Below the pieces are notes generated by a model, which was given only the letters and a program-made list of their open reading frames with translations, did no database searches and had not been told where the DNA came from. Of a DNA stretch of 64,000 nt, positions 1 to 10,416 are shown piece by piece (within the stretch, counting starts at the first letter, position 1; each line of letters opens with the position of its first letter). The DNA lies in contig JALHLV010000020.1 in the NCBI GenBank assembly GCA_022844405.1, positions 1 to 64,000 of the forward strand. The letters are read 5' to 3'. Source of the DNA: Sphingomonadales bacterium. GTDB lineage: Bacteria > Pseudomonadota > Alphaproteobacteria > SMXS01. The translations under genes were made by a program, and so were the position numbers.

Positions 1-141
1 AATCAACGAGCGCTGACCTGCCATCTGAAACCTCCCGCTTCCAAAGACAGATCATTGAATCAGCTTCAGCTACCCAACGCCACCCCATTCCGCAGAGGAA
101 TCCACAAGGGGAGAGGGAACTAGGCCGATGCCGCATCGAAC

Positions 142-164
142 CCTTCTCCCCTTGCGGGAGAAGG
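142..164. repeat. Short palindrome in the intergenic region after rsfS
   Basis: A perfect 9-bp stem (CCTTCTCCC / GGGAGAAGG) with a 5-nt loop is followed by GC-rich sequence ending in GGATGAGGGG. It resembles the dispersed intergenic palindromes common in alphaproteobacteria, and no run of T follows it. Positions 1-212 otherwise show no gene; the gene usually found after rsfS (rlmH) would lie outside the window. Confidence 0.45.
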
Positions 165-212
165 TGGGCGGCCCGCAGGGCCGGCCGGATGAGGGGAGCC
201 GCGACAGCGGCC

Positions 213-584
213 CTAGGACGCCGTCTCGAGTTCGTCGATCAGCGCGGGAGACCACATCTTTTCCAGATTGTAGAACGAGCGAACTTCCGGGCGGAACAGG
301 TGGACGATCACGTCGCCGGCATCGATCAGCACCCAGTCGGCGGCCGGCAGGCCCTCGATCTGGAAATGCTTGTGGCCGCTGGCGCGCAGGCTCTCGCCGA
401 GATGTTCGGCAACGGCCGTGACGTGGCGGGCCGAGCGCCCGGTGGCGATCAGCATGTAGTCGGCCAGACTGGTCTTGCCTCGGAGATCGATGGTGACGAC
501 GTCGGATGCCTGGTCGTCATCGAGGGACTTCTGGATCAGCGAAAGGAGCGGGTCCGTGGAAGTCGTGCGTTGCTGTGTACTAAT
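213..584 (-). CDS. rsfS: Ribosomal silencing factor RsfS
   Basis: RsfS binds ribosomal protein L14 and blocks joining of the 30S and 50S subunits when nutrients are limiting. The reading frame gives about 123 aa, normal for the family, with the conserved stretches KSLDDDQASDVVTIDL near the N-terminus, ADYMLIATGRSARHV in the middle and DAGDVIVHLF near the C-terminus. The first ATG (455) would remove the conserved N-terminal third. The frame is open upstream only to a TAG at 585-587, and the next codon is ATT at 582-584. I choose this ATT because AGGAG lies 8 nt before it and it overlaps the nadD stop as ATTAG, a typical coupling arrangement. CTG and ATC codons downstream have no ribosome binding site. 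The family call is firm; the start is an inference. Confidence 0.9.
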   Translation of the reverse strand: MSTQQRTTSTDPLLSLIQKSLDDDQASDVVTIDLRGKTSLADYMLIATGRSARHVTAVAEHLGESLRASGHKHFQIEGLPAADWVLIDAGDVIVHLFRPEVRSFYNLEKMWSPALIDELETAS

Positions 585-597
585 CTACACTGCTCCT
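580..597 (-). promoter_or_regulatory. Ribosome binding site and ATT start of rsfS overlapping the nadD stop
   Basis: On the minus strand AGGAG (597-593) is followed by 8 nt and then ATT (584-582). Its last T is the first base of the nadD stop TAG (582-580). This decides the rsfS start and suggests translational coupling of the two genes. Confidence 0.6.
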
Positions 598-1242
598 GTC
601 ATGGGCACGCCGGGCCGCGCGAATCGCGGTCGCCGAGGTGGGTTCGTGCCTCAAATTGATGAAGGTCCATGCCGGGGGAACCATCCCCGCCAAATCATGC
701 GCACGCTCCACCGGGATGCGCCGCGTGCCGAATCTTTTCGCCGCCGTGCTGGACATTGCCGGCAGAGAATAGTTCGGCCGGCCGAAAATCGCAACCGGAG
801 CGAGCCGGAAGATGCCGGGCCAGCCCTTCCAGCGCGTAACCTGCTGTAAATTATCGGCTCCCATCAGCCAGACGAACCGGGTCAGCGGGAAGCGCCGGCG
901 CAGCGCAGCCAGGGTGTCGACGGTGAATCGGGTGCCGAGCGCCGATTCGATGTCGGTGGGCCGGATGCGCTGTCCGGCCGCCACACGCCGGGCCCCGGCG
1001 AGCCTCTCGGCCAGCGGCGCCATGCCTTCGGACGACTTCAGCGGGTTCTGCGGCGACACCAGCCACCACACCTCGTCCAGCCCCAGCCGGTTGATCGCCG
1101 TCCGGCTCACCAGCAGGTGCGCCTGGTGCGCCGGGTTGAACGAGCCGCCAAGCAAGCCGATCCGCCGCCCGCGCCATATCGGCGACAGCGGGTTGATGGG
1201 GCGCGGTTCAGGGACGGATCTGGCCGTCACCCTTGACCACAT
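580..1242 (-). CDS. nadD: Nicotinate-nucleotide adenylyltransferase NadD
   Basis: NadD joins nicotinate mononucleotide to AMP in NAD biosynthesis, in the cytoplasm. The protein has the nucleotidyltransferase signature [12 protein letters not shown] near the N-terminus and TSATAIR near the C-terminus, which corresponds to the family's ISSTxIR motif. With the ATG at 1242 it is 220 aa, a usual length; a GTG at 1230 is an alternative and neither has a strong ribosome binding site. The start lies inside the end of proA, so the genes overlap by 20-35 nt, and the stop overlaps the rsfS start. This is part of the obgE-proB-proA-nadD-rsfS operon. Confidence 0.93.
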   Translation of the reverse strand: MWSRVTARSVPEPRPINPLSPIWRGRRIGLLGGSFNPAHQAHLLVSRTAINRLGLDEVWWLVSPQNPLKSSEGMAPLAERLAGARRVAAGQRIRPTDIESALGTRFTVDTLAALRRRFPLTRFVWLMGADNLQQVTRWKGWPGIFRLAPVAIFGRPNYSLPAMSSTAAKRFGTRRIPVERAHDLAGMVPPAWTFINLRHEPTSATAIRAARRAHDRSSVD

Positions 1243-2494
1243 ATTTGAAGGTGGTGAGCTGCTCCACGCCGACCGGCCCGCGCGCGTGCATCTTGCCGGT
1301 GGCGATGCCGATCTCGGCGCCCATGCCGAACTCGCCGCCATCGGCGAACTGGGTCGAGGCGTTGTGCAGCAGGATGGCCGAGCCGACCTCGCTCAGGAAG
1401 GTGGCGGCGGCGCTTGCGTCTTCGGTGATGATCGCCTCGGTGTGGCTCGATCCGTAGCGGGCGATGTAGTCCATCGCCTCCTCCAAACCTCCGACCGTGC
1501 GCACGGCGATGATGGCGTCCAGGTACTCGACGCCCCAGTCGGCGTCGGTGGCCGCCACCAGGCGCGGATCGGCCTTGCGCGCCTCGGCGTCGCCGCGCAC
1601 CTCGCAGCCGCTGGCGATCAGGTCGTCGACGATCGGCCGCAGGTGGGTGCCCAGCACCGCCCGGTCGATCAGCAGGCATTCGGTGGCGCCGCAGATCCCG
1701 GTGCGGCGCATCTTGGCGTTGACCACGATCCGCCGCGCCATGTCGAGGTCGGCGGCGCTGTGGACATAGGTATGGGTGATACCCTCGAGATGGGCGAACA
1801 CCGGCACCCGCGCGTCGTTCTGCACCCGCTCGACCAGCGAGCGGCCGCCGCGCGGCACGATGACGTCGATGGTGCCGGCCATGCCGAGCATGATGCCGAC
1901 GGCCTCGCGGTCCTGGGTGGGCACGAGCTGGATCGACGCGGCGGGCAGTTCCGCCTTCTCCAAGGCTTCGGCGAGACACGCCATGATCGCCCGGTTGGAG
2001 TTCGCCGCCTCGCTGCCGCCGCGCAGGATCGCGGCGTTGCCCGCCTTCAGCGCCAGCGCGCCCGCGTCGGCGGTCACGTTGGGGCGGGATTCGTAGATAA
2101 TGCCGATGACGCCCAGCGGCTGGCGCACGCGGGCGATGTGCAGGCCGTTGGGCCGGTCCCATTCGGCGATGGTCTCGCCGACGGGGTCGTTCAGGTCCGC
2201 CACCTCGTCGAGGCCTTTGGCCATGCCCTCGATGCGTTCCTCGTTCAGGGTCAACCGGTCGAGCAGCGCCTTGCTCAGGCCGCGGTCGGTCGCCGACGCC
2301 AGGTCCCTGGCGTTGGCCGCGAGGATCTTGGCCGAGCGGGCGCGCACGGCCTGGGCGGCGAAGCGAAGGGCGGCGTTCTTCTTCGCGGTCGGGACGGTGG
2401 CGAGCAGGCGGGCGGCGTCCTTCGCCGCCGTGCCCAGCGCCTGCATGATACTGTCGATCTCGGTGCCCTGCTTGCGCGCTCCGGCGACGGTCAT
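1208..2494 (-). CDS. proA: Gamma-glutamyl phosphate reductase ProA
   Basis: ProA reduces L-glutamyl 5-phosphate to glutamate 5-semialdehyde with NADPH, the second step of proline synthesis. The protein is 428 aa, close to the family norm. It has the aldehyde-dehydrogenase-type catalytic cysteine in [13 protein letters not shown] and the nearby conserved segment [17 protein letters not shown]. The start ATG at 2494 overlaps the proB stop by 4 nt (ATGA), which fixes it and implies coupled translation with the kinase that makes its unstable substrate. Confidence 0.97.
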   Translation of the reverse strand: MTVAGARKQGTEIDSIMQALGTAAKDAARLLATVPTAKKNAALRFAAQAVRARSAKILAANARDLASATDRGLSKALLDRLTLNEERIEGMAKGLDEVADLNDPVGETIAEWDRPNGLHIARVRQPLGVIGIIYESRPNVTADAGALALKAGNAAILRGGSEAANSNRAIMACLAEALEKAELPAASIQLVPTQDREAVGIMLGMAGTIDVIVPRGGRSLVERVQNDARVPVFAHLEGITHTYVHSAADLDMARRIVVNAKMRRTGICGATECLLIDRAVLGTHLRPIVDDLIASGCEVRGDAEARKADPRLVAATDADWGVEYLDAIIAVRTVGGLEEAMDYIARYGSSHTEAIITEDASAAATFLSEVGSAILLHNASTQFADGGEFGMGAEIGIATGKMHARGPVGVEQLTTFKYVVKGDGQIRP

Positions 2495-3630
2495 GACCTT
2501 GTCTCCTGCAGCAGCACCAGATGATCCCGGTGGATCAGCGGCCCGCGTCCTCTGTAGCCCAGCAATTCCTCGATGGCGGCGCTGCGCCGGCCCATGATAC
2601 GGCGCGCCTCGTCGCTTGAATAGGCGACAAGCCCGCGTGCGAGGTCGCGGCCGTCGGCGCCCTGCACGGTCACCGTGTCGCCGCGCTCGAACACGCCCTT
2701 GATATCGGTGACGCCCGCCGCCAGCAGGCTCTTGCCCTGGCGCAGCGCCTCCTCGGCGCCTGCGTCGATCGTCAGCACCGAGGTGGGCCGCAGCGTGCCG
2801 GCGATCCACTGCTTGCGCACAGTCAGCGGCGACTCGTGGGCTTCGAACCAGGTCCCGGTGCCGGTATCACGGTAGCGGCCGATGGGATGGTCCGGCCCGC
2901 CATTGACGATCAGCACGTGGCAGCCCGACGGCACGGCGATCTTGGCCGCGGCCATCTTGGTCACCATGCCGCCCCGGCCGACGCCGTCGGCCCTGGTCTC
3001 ACCCGCCATCTCCTCGATCTCGGGGGTGATGCGCGGAATGTGCTTCAGCATGGTCGCCTGGGGATCGATGCCCGGATCGGCCGAATAGAGGCCGTCCACG
3101 TCCGACAGGATGACGAGGCAGTCGGCCGAAATCATCTGCGCCACCCGCGCCGCCAGGCGGTCGTTGTCGCCGTAGCGCAGTTCGGTGGTCGCGACCGTGT
3201 CGTTCTCGTTGATGACCGGCAGGGCGCCGAGATGCACCAGCGCCTCGATGGTGTCGCGGGCGTTGAGATAGCGGCGGCGCACCTCGGTGTCGTCGAGCGT
3301 CAGCAGGATCTGCGCGACGGTGATGTCGTGGCGCAGCATGGTTTCCTGATAGGCGTGCGCCAGCTTGATCTGGCCCACGGCGGCGGCGGCCTGGCTGTCG
3401 GCGAGGCGGGCGCGGTTGAATTCGGGGCCCAGATGGGGCGATCCCAAGGCCACCGCGCCCGAGGAGACGATCACCACCTGGGCGCCGCCTGCCCTCAAGG
3501 CGATGATGTCCTCGGCGAGCGACGCCAGCCAGCCGCGGCGCAGGCCAGTGCGCCGGTCGACCAGCGTGGCCGATCCGATCTTGATGACGATGCGCCGTGC
3601 GCCGGCAAAATCGTACTGCATGGCGGCCAT
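2491..3630 (-). CDS. proB: Glutamate 5-kinase ProB with PUA domain
   Basis: ProB phosphorylates L-glutamate, the committed and usually proline-inhibited step of proline synthesis. At 379 aa it has an amino-acid kinase domain (about residues 10-260, with [11 protein letters not shown] and [15 protein letters not shown]) and a C-terminal PUA domain (about 285-370), the standard two-domain form. The start at 3630 is one nucleotide from the obgE stop; an ATG three codons later (3621) is equally possible. It overlaps proA by 4 nt. Confidence 0.97.
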   Translation of the reverse strand: MAAMQYDFAGARRIVIKIGSATLVDRRTGLRRGWLASLAEDIIALRAGGAQVVIVSSGAVALGSPHLGPEFNRARLADSQAAAAVGQIKLAHAYQETMLRHDITVAQILLTLDDTEVRRRYLNARDTIEALVHLGALPVINENDTVATTELRYGDNDRLAARVAQMISADCLVILSDVDGLYSADPGIDPQATMLKHIPRITPEIEEMAGETRADGVGRGGMVTKMAAAKIAVPSGCHVLIVNGGPDHPIGRYRDTGTGTWFEAHESPLTVRKQWIAGTLRPTSVLTIDAGAEEALRQGKSLLAAGVTDIKGVFERGDTVTVQGADGRDLARGLVAYSSDEARRIMGRRSAAIEELLGYRGRGPLIHRDHLVLLQETRS

Positions 3631-3631
3631 C

Positions 3632-4681
<1,050 letters not shown>

Positions 4682-4720
4682 TCAGATGGGTCAAGTTGAA
4701 GCTAGATCGGGGCCAATACG

Positions 4721-4750
4721 AAAAAAGGGGAATGGTCATCCATTCCCCTT
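4721..4750 (-). terminator. Rho-independent terminator after rpmA
   Basis: On the minus strand there is a perfect 11-bp stem (AAGGGGAATGG / CCATTCCCCTT) with a 4-nt loop, running straight into TTTT. It sits 26 nt after the rpmA stop and 45 nt before obgE, so it should separate ribosomal-protein transcripts from the obgE operon at least in part. Confidence 0.85.
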
Positions 4751-4775
4751 CGGTCGGACAACCATGTGCCGGTAG

Positions 4776-5033
4776 TCAGTTCGCCGGTTCGACCTTCACA
4801 AACTGACGGTCGTCGCGGGCGACATAGAACTTCACCGTGCCGGGGACGAGCGCGAACAGGGTGTGGTCCTTGCCCATCCCGACATTCTCGCCGGGATGCC
4901 ACTTGGTGCCGCGCTGGCGGATGATGATGTTGCCCGGAACGACGGCTTCGCTGCCGAACTTCTTGACGCCGAGACGGCGACCGGCGGTATCGCGACCGTT
5001 GCGCGAGCTGCCGCCTGCTTTTTTATGTGCCAT
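4776..5033 (-). CDS. rpmA: 50S ribosomal protein L27
   Basis: This is the 85-aa L27 protein, whose flexible N-terminus reaches the peptidyl-transferase centre. The start [15 protein letters not shown] and the segment [15 protein letters not shown] are family signatures, and the length is standard. No cleavable N-terminal extension of the Firmicutes type is present. It lies 17 nt after rplU in the same transcript. Confidence 0.98.
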   Translation of the reverse strand: MAHKKAGGSSRNGRDTAGRRLGVKKFGSEAVVPGNIIIRQRGTKWHPGENVGMGKDHTLFALVPGTVKFYVARDDRQFVKVEPAN

Positions 5034-5050
5034 GGGTCGTGCTCCTCAGC

Positions 5051-5365
5051 TTAGGCGGCGGAAACGCCGGTGATGCGCAGCACGGTCAGGTGCTGGCGGT
5101 GGCCGTTCTTGCGGCGGTAGTTCTGGCGGCGCTTCTTCTTGAAGATGATGATCTTCTTGGCGCGGGTCTGCTCCAGCACCTCGGCGGTGACCGACGCGCC
5201 ATCGACCAGCGGCGCGCCGATGGTGACGTTGTCGCCGTCGCCGGTGGCCAGCACGTCGGAGAAAGTCAGGGTGGCGCCGGCTTCGGCTTCCAGCTTCTCG
5301 ACCTTGATCACGTCGCCGGCGGCGACCCGGTACTGCTTGCCGCCTGTCTTGATTACTGCGAACAT
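5051..5365 (-). CDS. rplU: 50S ribosomal protein L21
   Basis: L21 is a 23S rRNA-binding protein of the large subunit. The 104-aa product starts [14 protein letters not shown] and contains [20 protein letters not shown], the usual hallmarks and length. It is the first gene of the rplU-rpmA transcript, with a good sigma-70-type promoter about 80 nt upstream. Confidence 0.98.
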   Translation of the reverse strand: MFAVIKTGGKQYRVAAGDVIKVEKLEAEAGATLTFSDVLATGDGDNVTIGAPLVDGASVTAEVLEQTRAKKIIIFKKKRRQNYRRKNGHRQHLTVLRITGVSAA

Positions 5366-5443
5366 TTTTCGTCTCTTTCCGCGGGGCGAACCCCGTGCAT
5401 GGATTCCGTGTCCGATGGGGCGGACCCCTTCGGAAGAGCGCGC

Positions 5444-5471
5444 ACTATAGCGATTCGGCTTTTCAAGTCAA
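5444..5471 (-). promoter_or_regulatory. Sigma-70-type promoter of rplU-rpmA
   Basis: On the minus strand TTGACT (5471-5466) is followed after 16 nt by TATAGT (5449-5444). The TTGACTTG extension is typical of alphaproteobacterial housekeeping promoters. The predicted leader before rplU is about 75 nt. Confidence 0.7.
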
Positions 5472-5554
5472 TAACGGCACCGGCCAACGCGGGCATTTAC
5501 ATTGCCCGCCCGTGCCGCTAGTTTCCCGCCGCATCGAGACAAGCCTACCCCAGC

Positions 5555-5644
<90 letters not shown>

Positions 5645-5800
5645 TCCTTCACCCTGCAGCAGGAGAAGGCCGTCACGCCGTAGCATGAAGTGCGAAGGCG
5701 GGCTGGTTGCCGCGAGCTTCGGCTTGGCAAGCCGCTCGCGCCCTCACGGGCTTTGGGCGGCACGCCTTTGCGCCTGGCGGGCGCAGGGAGACTGGCGGAG

Positions 5801-5839
5801 TTAAGTGCACTGTCACCGTAACCTGCTGTCACCGTAACC
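5801..5839 (+). repeat. Left end repeat of the 21.6-kb sulfatase region
   Basis: TTAAGTGCACTGTCACCG (5801-5818) is an exact inverted copy of 27423-27440. It continues into TAACC, and the segment CTGTCACCGTAACC is then repeated at 5826-5839. Degenerate copies occur at 58554-58589 and 59338-59355. No transposase or integrase gene is visible next to it. Confidence 0.8.
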
Positions 5840-5872
5840 CCGCAACCCTGCAACCTCGAATCAGTTCCGTCC

Positions 5873-7114
5873 TCACGTGCCCGAATTCATATCGACGATT
5901 TCGTCGGCGTAGCGGCCCTGCCTGACCAAATCGGCCATTGTGCGCATGGGCTTGTCGATGTGGGTGAAGAAGGCCTTGTAGCCCGCGCAGAGATAGTTCA
6001 GTCCCGGCTCTCCGTCGGGAGTGAGGGTGAACCGATTCCGCGGACACTCGCCATAGCATGCAAACAGCACGGGACATTCCTTGCAATAGCGCGGCAGGGA
6101 CGTGTACTTGCCTTGGCCGAACAGCCGCTGCCTTTCCGAACTCACCAGGGCCTTGAGCGGTGCCTCGTTGATGTTTCCCAGCCTGTAGGCGGGTTCGACG
6201 AAGTGGTCGCAGGAATAGACATCCCCATTGTGCTCGATCACCAGCGCGTCGCCGCAGGTGGGCGCAACGATGCACAGATTGTGCTGGCCCAGCCAGCTAC
6301 CGAGCGCGACGTCGAATGTCGTGACGAAAACCTTCCCGATGTCCCGGGCCATCCATTCGTCAAAGATCGCGATCAGGAACCGGCCGAACGCCTCGGAGCC
6401 CACCGTGCGGGTCGTCACCAGATTCCCGTCCTGGACGTAAAGCGGCCTGTCCGTGCCTCTGAGGCCGCCCCAGCCCCTGTTTGCCATGGCGATGGTCTGC
6501 TCGGTCGCCCGCTCCACGATAGGGATGAACTGGATGAACTCGGCGCCGAGTTCGTCGCGGAAGAAACGGTATATCTCGAGTGGCTGGTCCACATTGGCGG
6601 CGTGGATCGTGCAGAGGATGTTGGTGTCCACCCCGTGCGCGCGCAGGAGGTTCCAGCCGCGGATCACCGCATCGAAGCTGCCTTCGTTGCCCTTGGTGAT
6701 CCGGTACGTGTCGTGCAGTGCTTGCGGACCATCGAGGCTCAGGCCGACCAGATAGCCGTGTGCCTTGAAGAACGCGGCCCATTCGTCATCGATCAGGGTG
6801 CCGTTGGTCTGGATGGTGTGACGGATCGTCTGCCCCGGCCTCCGGTACTTCTCGGCGAGGGCGAACGAGCGCCTGAAGAACTCCAGGCCGCGCAGCATCG
6901 GTTCTCCGCCCTGCCAGGCGATATGCACCTCCGGACCTGGCGTCGCCTGTATCAGCTGGCGGACATAGTCCTCCAGCATCGCGTCGGACATCATGTGGCT
7001 CTGTCCGGCGTACAGGTTCTCCTTCGACAGGAAGAAACAGTACTGGCACCCGAGGTTGCAGGCGGCACCAGCCGGCTTCGCCAGGAGATGGAACTGCTTG
7101 TCGTTGACGCTCAT
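5873..7114 (-). CDS. Anaerobic sulfatase-maturating enzyme (radical SAM, SPASM)
   Basis: This enzyme converts an active-site Cys or Ser of a sulfatase into formylglycine with S-adenosylmethionine and no oxygen, in the cytoplasm. The 413-aa protein has the radical-SAM cluster motif CNLGCQYC near the N-terminus, then AWQGGEP and QTNGTLI. A cysteine-rich C-terminal half (CGDAL, SCDHF, CKECPVLFACYGECPRN) fits a SPASM domain with two auxiliary clusters. The frame opens with GTG at 7120, but the ATG two codons later (7114) is the likelier start. The only sulfatase in the window, a Cys-type enzyme at 13554-15917, is the obvious client. The gene lies 45 nt after the upstream membrane protein, probably in one transcript. 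Confidence 0.9.
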   Translation of the reverse strand: MSVNDKQFHLLAKPAGAACNLGCQYCFFLSKENLYAGQSHMMSDAMLEDYVRQLIQATPGPEVHIAWQGGEPMLRGLEFFRRSFALAEKYRRPGQTIRHTIQTNGTLIDDEWAAFFKAHGYLVGLSLDGPQALHDTYRITKGNEGSFDAVIRGWNLLRAHGVDTNILCTIHAANVDQPLEIYRFFRDELGAEFIQFIPIVERATEQTIAMANRGWGGLRGTDRPLYVQDGNLVTTRTVGSEAFGRFLIAIFDEWMARDIGKVFVTTFDVALGSWLGQHNLCIVAPTCGDALVIEHNGDVYSCDHFVEPAYRLGNINEAPLKALVSSERQRLFGQGKYTSLPRYCKECPVLFACYGECPRNRFTLTPDGEPGLNYLCAGYKAFFTHIDKPMRTMADLVRQGRYADEIVDMNSGT

Positions 7115-7159
7115 GAACACGGACTTTCTGGTAAGGCCCGTTTTCCGGGCGGTGCCTGG

Positions 7160-7888
7160 CTAGATCAGCGCGAGCAGCAAGCCATAGGCCGTCGCGCCGG
7201 CAAGGAAGGGCAGGTAGCGTCCGCCATTCCGGTTCGGCAACTCCATCAAGGCGCTGTTGATGGTCACCGCGCCGGATATGAAGGCGATAAAAAGGGCGAT
7301 CGCTTCGTCGGGGAAGCTGTGGACGAGGCCGAGCGCCCATCCGGCCACGGTCGCCCCGGCCAGCACGAAACGGCCCCGACGGTCGTAGAGGGCGCCGTGT
7401 TCCTCACGCAGAAAGTGATCGACCGCCAGGAAGTGCACGGCCGTTGCCGCCACGGTCATCGCCAGGGCAATGCCTCCGGCTTCCTCCTCGCCGAGCAGGT
7501 AGGCCATGAGCGCGACGTAGACCGCGAAGCCTCCCACATGCATCCAGTGGCTTCCCGCAGCCGTGCCGCCCGTCTCCTGCTCGGTCGCGCGGAAGCGATC
7601 CAGCCCGTAATAGCCGACGAACCCCGCCAGCGAGACCAGGTAGACAGCTTCGCCGCCACGCGGCAGCGACGGCCCCATCGCCGCGGCGAACATGGCCTGG
7701 CTCGCATGGATCTCGGGCATCAGCTGAACGAATACGTAGGCGATGGACACCCCGGCGCCAAATGACATGGCGCAACGATGGTCACAGCCCAGCGACCGCA
7801 GCGGCCGCAGACGGCGCCCCGCGACGAAGCACAGGACATAGGCAAACGCGGCGGCTCCGGTGTGGAGAGTGTGAACTTGCTCGATCAC
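7160..7888 (-). CDS. Polytopic membrane protein, possibly ZIP-like
   Basis: The 242-aa protein has about seven hydrophobic segments (for example HTGAAAFAYVLCFVAG, VSIAYVFVQLMPE, GGFAVYVALMAYLL and a C-terminal AGATAYGLLLALI). FVQLMPEIHAS and the late segment with HSFPDEAIALFIAFISGA recall ZIP metal transporters, but the overall match is loose and I would not assign a substrate. The start is GTG (7888), with GGGA about 10 nt upstream. It is the first gene of a two-gene unit with the sulfatase-maturating enzyme, and three CTACA repeats lie about 110-130 nt upstream. Confidence 0.6.
   Translation of the reverse strand: MIEQVHTLHTGAAAFAYVLCFVAGRRLRPLRSLGCDHRCAMSFGAGVSIAYVFVQLMPEIHASQAMFAAAMGPSLPRGGEAVYLVSLAGFVGYYGLDRFRATEQETGGTAAGSHWMHVGGFAVYVALMAYLLGEEEAGGIALAMTVAATAVHFLAVDHFLREEHGALYDRRGRFVLAGATVAGWALGLVHSFPDEAIALFIAFISGAVTINSALMELPNRNGGRYLPFLAGATAYGLLLALI
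7753..7767 (-). promoter_or_regulatory. Intragenic match to the TGTCATTTnGCGCCA motif
   Basis: The minus strand reads TGTCATTTGGCGCCG, differing in one base from the motif found at five intergenic positions of this region. It lies inside the membrane-protein gene, so it may be chance or an internal site. Confidence 0.3.
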
Positions 7889-7995
7889 GGCGGGTTGTCC
7901 CAGCTGTTCGGGAAGCGCGGCGTCGGGACCGGCAAGTCGGCCGCGCGGCGCCTCCCCCTCGACGAGATGCTTAGCATCAGCAAGGACTGTCGCCG

Positions 7996-8020
7996 TGTAG
8001 CGTCGTGTAGATTCCTGTAG
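7996..8020 (-). promoter_or_regulatory. CTACA direct repeats, three copies at 10-bp spacing
   Basis: On the minus strand CTACA begins at 8020, 8010 and 8000, exactly one helical turn apart. The site is upstream of the 7888-5873 unit. The same pattern occurs at 10291, 18439 and 18638. Confidence 0.6.
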
Positions 8021-8086
8021 CGTCGGCGCTGCCGGCCGCTTCGGCGCCGGTCGGCGTCTACCCCTGTTCGTTCCTCGGCGTGCCGG

Positions 8087-10150
8087 CTAGAGCGCCTGGA
8101 CGCCGTATTTCTTCAGGACGGTCTCGGGTACGGGGAGGCCTGCCTTCAGGTACCCCTTGAGCAGGGAGACCCGGTCTTCGGTGCGAAGGTTGCGCTTGTC
8201 GAACTCGTGATCGATCTCGACCATCTGGTGGGTGCCGAGCTTGAGAAATGCGTCACGCATGCGCTTTGCGTCCTCCTCACGCCCTGCCTCGGCGTAGATG
8301 GCCGCGGCGCAGATCATGGTAATGCCGCTGTTGCTTGGATCGACGGTGTCGATCAGTTCCTCGGCGGCCTTCAGGTCGTGGCGGAAAAAGGCGGTGACCG
8401 CAAGCTGGATCCTGTAGAAATTGGCGTTGGCTGGATTGTAGTCGATGGCGCGCCGGACCATCGCGTCGCCCCTTTCAAAGTCTCCGGCCAGCGCCAGTCT
8501 GGTGCCGTACTCGCCGACAAGTTCCATGTCGTTGGGATTGAGCTGCAGAGCACGCTCGGCGACGGCTTTGCCAGCGGCGACATTCTGGTTCAGGAAGCTG
8601 GTAAGCATCAGCGCCTGGAGTGCGCGTACATTCTCGGGATCGAGCGCAACCGCCTTCTGTGCTGCATTCAGAGCAAGCGGCAGCAATTGATCCCTGCCTT
8701 CGGGGTCGCCCTTGTGGAACAGGTCGCGGTCCCGGTAGACGATGGCCAGGAGCGCCCAGGCCGTCGCATAATCCGGGAATTTCTCCAGCGTCTTCTCGAG
8801 ACAGGCCTGCAGCCTCGCCAGGTGCGCGGGATCGATCGCCTGCCGGTAGGTGTAGTATGACATCGTGCAGTTATACGCATCGATGTCCTCCGGCATCAGG
8901 CCGCTGCCGACGGCCGTCTGTCCATAGGCCAGCTTGTATGGCTGGCCGATGGAAAGAGCGACGTTGTCGGCGATGTCATCCTGGGCCGAGATCAGATTCT
9001 GGACGTTCAGGTCCTTGTCGTAGCCGCCCGACCACAGAACGACTCCGGCTTCGTCGGTCAGGCGCGCCAGCACCCTGATCTTGTTGCCGGCGATCTGTGT
9101 GCTACCCGTCACATAAAAATTCCGGGCCCCACGGGGACCCGTCACGGCCGCCGATTCCGTCGCCGGTACAGTATCGAAGATGACGCTCAGGTCTGGAAAC
9201 TTCACCAGCTTCTGCACGATCTCAGCCGCCATGCCCGTCGCATAGTTCTGGTCTTCCGGCGTCCCGCCCAGGTTCTGGAAGGGCCGAACGCGAATTAAGG
9301 GAAGCAGCGACATATGGCCGACCCCTGCCGCTGCGCCTGCCGCAGGGGTTTGTGCAACAGCCGCCGGAGCTTCACTCAACTCCCGCGATGCCTTCCAGGT
9401 GCCGGTGACGATCCAGATGGCCGCCGCTGCCAAGACGATCAGCGCGCCGATCCCGGCGGCCCAGTTCTGCCACCAGGAGAAGCGGGCATCCGGCAAGTGG
9501 CTGGCGTCGCCGAATGGCCGTTCCGACCCATCCGCATGCTCGCTTCTATCGAAGTGAGGCACATAGCCGCCCTTCGGGATCGAGATGACCAGGGCATCGT
9601 TCGCCCCTTCCAGAAGGTAGAACCGCTCCAGCGCGCTTCGAAGCCGTGCCGCTTCGGTACGCACGACGGGGTCATGCTGGGCATCGAAGGACGGATCTCG
9701 GCCGAAGACTTCGATGCCGATGGAATATGCCTTCAGACGGTCGCCCCGGCCGGCAAGGACTTCCTCGACCACATATTGCAGGAATTTCTTGCTGCGCGGC
9801 GGCACCCTGAAGTCATCGCTCTCGACAATACGGGTAACCTGTTCGCGAACCTCACCGTCTGTTATCCCCGCACGGCCATTGGCCGACGGTGCCGAACTCT
9901 GTTCCGGCGCTGTTGCCTCCACAGGTATTGTCCCCCTAGCCACCAAGCTTGCTGCCCGGAGCCCCTTGCCGGCAGGTAGTATAGCGTTACCAAGGGCGCA
10001 GTCTAATCCTATTGATTGTGCGTTCCGGGTCGGCGGCCACACGACGTTGGGTGGGCTGGCAACCCCACTCGTATCCATGATTGGCTCAAAGCGGCTTGAT
10101 CTGATTTTTATGTGACGATCAGGAAAATATATTTGGATGTAACTGGTCAT
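8087..10150 (-). CDS. Membrane-anchored winged-helix / TolB-like / TPR regulator
   Basis: This 687-aa protein has a cytoplasmic N-terminal domain (about residues 98-200; EVFGRDPSFDAQHDPVVRTE, then RSALERFYLLEG) found in many alphaproteobacterial regulators and adenylate-cyclase-like proteins, where it is predicted to be a winged-helix fold. One transmembrane helix follows (about 229-250), then a TolB/FlgO-like domain (about 280-390) and a C-terminal array of TPR repeats (about 430-680). The layout is that of CadC-like one-component sensors. It may bind the CTACA repeats that flank it at 7996 and 10291; this is inference. The first 24 codons are AT-rich, and an ATG at 10078 is an alternative start; neither has a clear ribosome binding site. 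Confidence 0.75.
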   Translation of the reverse strand: MTSYIQIYFPDRHIKIRSSRFEPIMDTSGVASPPNVVWPPTRNAQSIGLDCALGNAILPAGKGLRAASLVARGTIPVEATAPEQSSAPSANGRAGITDGEVREQVTRIVESDDFRVPPRSKKFLQYVVEEVLAGRGDRLKAYSIGIEVFGRDPSFDAQHDPVVRTEAARLRSALERFYLLEGANDALVISIPKGGYVPHFDRSEHADGSERPFGDASHLPDARFSWWQNWAAGIGALIVLAAAAIWIVTGTWKASRELSEAPAAVAQTPAAGAAAGVGHMSLLPLIRVRPFQNLGGTPEDQNYATGMAAEIVQKLVKFPDLSVIFDTVPATESAAVTGPRGARNFYVTGSTQIAGNKIRVLARLTDEAGVVLWSGGYDKDLNVQNLISAQDDIADNVALSIGQPYKLAYGQTAVGSGLMPEDIDAYNCTMSYYTYRQAIDPAHLARLQACLEKTLEKFPDYATAWALLAIVYRDRDLFHKGDPEGRDQLLPLALNAAQKAVALDPENVRALQALMLTSFLNQNVAAGKAVAERALQLNPNDMELVGEYGTRLALAGDFERGDAMVRRAIDYNPANANFYRIQLAVTAFFRHDLKAAEELIDTVDPSNSGITMICAAAIYAEAGREEDAKRMRDAFLKLGTHQMVEIDHEFDKRNLRTEDRVSLLKGYLKAGLPVPETVLKKYGVQAL

Positions 10151-10290
10151 TAGTCTGCAGTAAAGATTTCAGTTACTTTCAATAATTTGTCACAAAAAAA
10201 CTCTGTTACATATATTTTATTTATAATGGGTAATCTTTTTTTATCAATTTCTGATCATACGTGGCGCTAACCGGGTATGACACTCAGAGT

Positions 10291-10305
10291 CTACACGAGG
10301 CTACA
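10291..10305 (+). promoter_or_regulatory. CTACA direct repeats upstream of the AraC operon
   Basis: CTACA occurs at 10291 and 10301 with a degenerate third copy (CTTCC) at 10311. The site is 112-126 nt upstream of the 10417 start and 140 nt upstream of the divergent regulator. The 266-nt intergenic region is otherwise AT-rich, especially 10150-10260, and carries no gene. Confidence 0.6.
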
Positions 10306-10416
10306 TGGGGCTTCCGGACATCCCTGCTAATTGAGTCGGACATCGGCCGACGGCTCTAGGTGCCTCGGCGGCAATCCGCCCGGGTCTGGGCGGCTGACTC
10401 ATGAGAGGTGTGTCAA

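Noticed and set aside
812-2524. Long plus-strand open frame (about 570 codons) opposite proA
   Set aside because: It is a mirror of the proA coding frame in GC-rich DNA, with a low-complexity Gly/His/Arg/Asp-rich product and no recognisable domain.
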